A DNA stretch of 64,000 bases, taken from contig JAODUO010000159.1 in assembly GCA_025642075.2 (NCBI GenBank), positions 259,501 through 323,500 on the forward strand, given 5' to 3'. The position numbers and the translations under genes are program-made. The DNA comes from Ridgeia piscesae. Its lineage: Eukaryota; Annelida; Polychaeta; Sabellida; Siboglinidae. Positions 59,421-64,000 of the stretch are shown in pieces; the stretch's first letter is position 1; each line of letters begins with the position of its first letter. A model generated the notes under the pieces. It made no database searches, was not told the origin of the DNA, and saw nothing but the letters and a program-made list of their open reading frames with translations.

Positions 59421-60580
59421 GTTTTGTTATTTATGTTTTAGAAGGCTTTACAAATTATTTTCTTCCACACCCTTCAAGATCCAGTGTTGATATTAAATCA
59501 GCATGCAAGAAAATACCATCAAATGACCTGACTTACAATAGGGCCTGCAAGTGGGTCATGACACATGGCGTGACTCCGCGCGACTGGAGCTTATTGGGGA
59601 CTAAGCGAGACTAATTGGGGACTGGACACAAGAATAATATTCTAACGATGGATGACAGTTGTAGCTTACTAGGAAAATCAGTTTATATAAATATCTGGTG
59701 TTATACGTTTCTTATCTGAAATGTCCGATTTAATATTGAGTTTATCACACTAGTTCATAGACACAGCGATTTACGTAGTGCAGATAATCGACATGATGCT
59801 AGGCTGTATGTGTCTTTTACGGGATTTGCGTTTTACATTGCTGTAGGTTGTGGTTTCGATAAGCACTTATATCTGACAAGTTGTCTAAATGCACATAATC
59901 ATAACATGTATACGTTTGGCCCAAACAGTTTGTACTGCGCAAAAACTGGCACTCTTTATTATTAGTCAAGATCGCCAAACACAAGTACTTGCCGCTATTG
60001 CCATGGCAACCACTATAATAATGGATTAAAATTCATGATTTCTGTGATCATTGTCACCGGCAAAATGTTCCACTGCTTCTGCTTGTAATAATCCTTCGGA
60101 CAATATGACTGAAATACGCTATTTCGGGACAGTTCGATTATTACGACCAAAACAAAACAAAGTCCTATATGTTAACATGGAGAATATGGACCTCCTGCCC
60201 CCAACTGCCCCCAGCCTCGTTTTCGCGCGCGAGACTTGCACGCCCTATACCATGGATACATAAGGCTAAATAGAAGGCACAATAAACTTTTCATATCAAG
60301 ATATTGGTACTGTAGAAACAATGAGGTATTCCAAGGCACTACCATAAGTCACAGAAAGCACCTGTTCGGTATGACAAGCTCTAACTCTTGACCACTTGTT
60401 CCACCAGAAAGCTACTTGTCACACCCACATAATTACAAGCTACAGTTATTTACAGCACAACTAGCCAGATGCCGACAGATTAGTGTTGTATTTGAGGTTA
60501 GAGGATAATATACATGTTCGAAGAACCAGAACATTGTAATCAACATTAATTTGGGAGAGTAAACGCACCAACCAGCTTGT
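59421..60580. other. Intergenic DNA downstream of RPGRIP1L
   Basis: Contains the X-box palindrome and, 93 bases later, an ATG-initiated frame of about 52 codons (about 60,104-60,262, MTEIRYFGTVRLLRPKQ...) with no recognised family. It could be a first exon of a ciliary gene driven by the X-box, or chance. Confidence 0.35.
59997..60010. promoter_or_regulatory. Near-perfect RFX X-box palindrome
   Basis: ATTGCCATGGCAAC matches the ideal RFX dimer site GTTGCCATGGCAAC in 13 of 14 positions. RFX factors drive many ciliary genes through promoter-proximal X-boxes. It lies about 1.6 kb past the RPGRIP1L stop, so it more likely serves a neighbouring gene or an enhancer than the RPGRIP1L promoter. Confidence 0.6.
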
Positions 60581-60603
60581 TTAACTGTGGTAAAAATCAG
60601 TGT

Positions 60604-61196
60604 GTCATCCACCCCACCCTTTCATCCGCCACCCTGTCATCACCTGAGAGGGTGGGGTGGATGACTGATCCACCCCACCCTTTCATACACCCCACCCTGT
60701 CATCCACCCCACCCTGTCATCCACCCCACCCTGTTCATACCACCCCACCCTGTCATCCATCCCCACCCTTTCATACACCCCACCCTGTCATCATCCCACC
60801 CTTTTCATCCACCCCACCCTGTCATACACGCCAGCCTTTCATCACACCCCACCCTGTCATCCATCCCACCCTGTCATACATGCCAGCCTTTCATACACCC
60901 CACCCTGTCATCCACCCCACCCTTTCATACACCCCACCCTGTCATCCACCCCACCCTTTCATACACCCCACCCTGTCATCCACCCCACCCTTTCATACAC
61001 CCCACCCTGTCATCCACCCCACCCTTTCATACACCCCACCCTGTCATCCACCCACCCTTTCATACACCCCACCCTGTCATCCATCCCACCCTGTCATACA
61101 TGCCAGCCTTTCATACACCCCACCCTGTCATCCACCCCACCCTTTATACACCCCACCCTGTCATCCACCCCACCCTGTCATACACTCCACCTTACA
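60604..61196 (+). repeat. 17-bp CACCCCACCCTGTCATC minisatellite
   Basis: About 33 copies of CACCCCACCCTGTCATC alternating with CACCCCACCCTTTCATA, giving a 34-bp higher-order unit. The first copies are interrupted by an inverted copy (GAGGGTGGGGTGGATGAC at about 60,648-60,666). The 226-codon proline/histidine-rich ORF across it is a repeat artefact. Confidence 0.95.
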
Positions 61197-61329
61197 GTGG
61201 TCAGTCAATCCTTTCTCAGAAGTTGCCACAGTAATCCCAAGTCATTTAAAACATTGAAAATGTTTCTCCCTATAGTCGTTGGATTTGCCCCCTCCCCCAA
61301 CTCTACAGCAGCCATGGCTTCATCTACTG

Positions 61330-61700
61330 ATAAATGACAACCGGGTATGAACTTGTCAGGGCAATATCAACTTGTCTCATCAAACAAATGTTCTGGACAA
61401 TGTATTTGTCCTGGGCAACTGTTATTGTCGAGCCCTGTATTCATGTTTATTACGACAATCGTGGCATGAAAATCTGCCGCGGTATTCGTCAACCCGATTT
61501 GGACATTTCTCTGATTCGTCCAAATTCGAATTTTCATTTTTCTAATGTGGTTCTATTATGTTCATACGCGACGTAGTACAACATCCCCAGGATGGTGTCG
61601 ATGGGCAGGTTGCTGTCCTCAAAGAAGGTGTCATTCCTCATGGACACTCACTTCCTGCAAGGGCAGCTGCATTGCAACAAAGGCCGTCCTTCCCATATAA
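61330..61700 (-). pseudogene. ISXO2-like transposase relic
   Basis: On the minus strand, about 61,690 to 61,540 encodes MRNDTFFEDSNLPIDTILGM and LYYVAYEHNRT, preceded after an in-frame stop by a Cys-rich QCSCPCRK. The pattern (zinc-ribbon-like cysteines, then R-[ND]-[GT]-TFFE, then a hydrophobic stretch) is that of the N-terminal part of ISXO2-type transposases found in many animal genomes. Downstream the frame is broken. The family call is from memory of the motif and is tentative. Confidence 0.45.
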
Positions 61701-61861
61701 AATATTGATTACACTGTTGATCTCATGTAGTAAGATATTTCAAGAGCACCCTTTCCCCACTCTCCGATGTTTGTCATCAGTAGAGCCTGCAGGGAGAAAT
61801 CTGAAGTGGCGTGGCGCCCCCTCCCAAACATATTTTAATTCCTGCATCAGTACCAACAACG

Positions 61862-62000
61862 GCTGAGGAGGGAGGGTGACAGCGAGGGAGGGTGGCAGCG
61901 AGGGAGGGAGGGTGGCAGCGAGGGAGGGAAGGTGGCAGTGAGGGAGGGAAGGTGACAGGGAAGGAAGAGGGAGGGAAGGTGGCAAGGAGGGAACCCTTTA
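61862..62000. repeat. Purine-rich GAGGGAGGGTGGCAGC repeat
   Basis: About eight copies of GAGGGAGGGTGGCAGC-like units, with GGAAGG variants towards the end. Strictly purine-biased on the plus strand. Confidence 0.88.
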
Positions 62001-62246
62001 AACAAGTTTTTAAAATAGTTTCAGGAGCATAACCCAAGATTGCAAAAGTAATATAGTACGCAATTCTTTTAATTGTACAGTACAACCAGACAACGCAACA
62101 GACACTTTATAAAAAATATATATGTACAGACCCGTTAAGTTTTTGAAATGAGAAAACGAATTTGTGCATGAAAATCGAGCTATCAAACATCGATGCTATC
62201 GCATAGCGATAGAATGAAAAATTTACAAATCATTAATTGACACATC

Positions 62247-62248
<2 letters not shown>

Positions 62249-62308
<60 letters not shown>
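62249..62308. repeat. (AT)n microsatellite
   Basis: Pure AT alternation followed by ACATACATACACAC. Confidence 0.95.
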
Positions 62309-62309
<1 letters not shown>

Positions 62310-62312
<3 letters not shown>

Positions 62313-62930
62313 CATACACACAAAAACATCACCACCACCAGTCGTATCTGCAAAACAGCTCACACACAAAAAAATACCAGCACTACCTGCAGCTCACACA
62401 TCATGCTGCTCAGGGTGTGCCTTCACATAATTCCATGTGGCAGATTTTGTTGCCTTCAGCAGCTGACGCCTGGAACTCGTAGCGTGCATCAGTGATCACC
62501 CATATTCAACTTGCAGCTGAGCAGACTACATATTTTCTCCTGGCTCAGCTCTGACCTAGTCAGACCTAGAGTCAATGTCAGTTTTCTTCACCATCGAAAA
62601 CACTCTCACCATCAGCACTGCTGTCATGTAGGGACAGCAATGGCAACACAACAGCACACAAGGTGGCAAAGAGAAGAGTTCCCGTGTTTGTTGTCGACCT
62701 ATACTAGCCATATCATGTCACCCCAGAAAGATTCGATCCTTGTCGAAATGTTTCGATTATCACAAGAATCGCGGAAGTACTTATTTACAAAAAGGCGGGA
62801 ATAATCTGAAATTAGGATGGTGAAACTTTTAACCCAAGTTTTAAAAAAAAAAAAATTTTACAATATAAGACTAAAATCCCAGTGTTGTGGTTTTTTGGGT
62901 GTTGTGTGTGTGAAAGTAAAAGAAAATGGT
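62310..62930. other. Intergenic DNA, nothing recognised
   Basis: More GC-balanced than its surroundings, with a 97-codon ORF at 62,511-62,804 that shows no family motif. No support for a gene. Confidence 0.4.
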
Positions 62931-63358
<428 letters not shown>

Positions 63359-63971
63359 TGTAACGGCAGTACTTAAGTCTACCGGTTTACTTTTCCCAAA
63401 GACTCAGTTGTATTCGGGCTATTCCAAATTTGTGATTCGATAAAATCCTGGCCAACTATCAATATCTGTAATATTTCAATAAACATGATACGCCAAAACA
63501 ATTATGTTAGTGCTGCATGTTACGGGACAAAATATAGTTTACTTTTCTAATAATGCTACATCCATTAAGATATAAACTAAATAAAAAACTATTACTCCCT
63601 CCCTCTCTCCATCAGCCCTCCCTCTCTTCCTACCTCCCTTCCTTCCTCCCTCCCCTCTCTCCCTCCCACTCCCTCTTCCTCCGATCCTCCCTCCTCTGTC
63701 TCTGCGTCACACTATATCTATCCTGTTTTCCTTATTCTTTCCCACTCTTCTCTGCTCGTCTACACCCCTCTTCCTCTACGTTTTCGCCCGCCACTCGTTT
63801 TTTGTACCCATTCTATCATTCTCATTAAGGCGCACGTGGATTCCGGTCATGGCTATTTGCACATTATCTACACGAACGTCGAAGCTATTTATGCCATACA
63901 AAGCAATTGTGTAATACCTACCGTGCTTCATTGACATTATCACAGTTTAACACAGACAATGCAATCCGTCA
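63359..63971 (-). mobile_element. Dispersed microsatellite-bearing element, copy 2 (inverted)
   Basis: Reverse complement of the 6.25-kb element. The outer block (about 63,868-63,971) ends at GCAATCCGTCA. The inner block (about 63,380-63,505) contains TATCAATATCTGTAATATTT and CATGATACGCCAAAACAATT. Between them are about 370 bases absent from copy 1, including a CT-rich tract (about 63,595-63,790). Homology stops at 63,971, matching the copy 1 boundary at 6,252, which gives a defined element end. Confidence 0.7.
63595..63790. repeat. CT-rich low-complexity tract inside copy 2
   Basis: Pyrimidine-rich CTCCCTCC-type sequence without a fixed unit. It lies inside the dispersed element, between its two conserved blocks. 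Confidence 0.85.
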
Positions 63972-64000
63972 ATTGGTGTTGAACATTCTTGCCATAGCTT

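Noticed and set aside
60577..61257. 226-codon Pro/His/Ser-rich ORF
   Set aside because: It is a translation of the 17-bp CACCCC minisatellite; no unique flanking coding sequence.

Overview
This is eukaryotic (metazoan) nuclear DNA. It has AT-rich non-coding sequence, GT-AG introns, many micro- and minisatellites, tRNA-derived SINEs and decayed LINE and DNA-transposon fragments. The SINEs carry a conserved middle segment of the kind described from bivalves, brachiopods and other marine invertebrates. Together with the invertebrate-like divergence of the proteins, this suggests a lophotrochozoan, most likely a mollusc. That placement is inference.

The window is dominated by one plus-strand gene, the orthologue of RPGRIP1L (nephrocystin-8), a scaffold of the ciliary transition zone. 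I could splice 38 coding exons from 10,870 to 58,423. All junction phases agree and the sum is 4,116 nt (1,371 codons plus stop, by hand count). The order is N-terminal coiled coil (exons 1-18), first C2 domain (19-23), second C2 domain (24-27), low-complexity acidic linker (28-34) and C-terminal RPGR-interacting-type domain (35-38). The 5' UTR exon and promoter are not resolved. The 3' UTR probably ends near an AATAAA at 59,395.

1-10.8 kb: a possible minus-strand terminal exon (390-584), two well-conserved exons of Integrator subunit 2 (INTS2) on the plus strand (1,088-1,701) without the rest of that gene, then about 9 kb of intergenic DNA. The latter holds a SINE, a 378-bp tandem duplication, a microsatellite-bearing dispersed element, large ACGC/AC/CT arrays and an inverted-repeat element. 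58.4-64 kb: 3' UTR, an RFX X-box palindrome, a CACCCC minisatellite, an ISXO2-like transposase relic, and a second, inverted copy of the dispersed element seen at 6.25 kb.

The most unusual feature is the structure of the introns. At least five RPGRIP1L introns, and the INTS2 fragment, contain minisatellites whose first unit begins at the 5' splice site. Several units include the last 8-22 bases of the upstream exon, so each array is a string of near-identical copies of the authentic splice donor. Three other introns have arrays running up to the 3' splice site. In intron 16 the unit resembles a complete miniature intron. These arrays account for most of the gene's 48-kb length.
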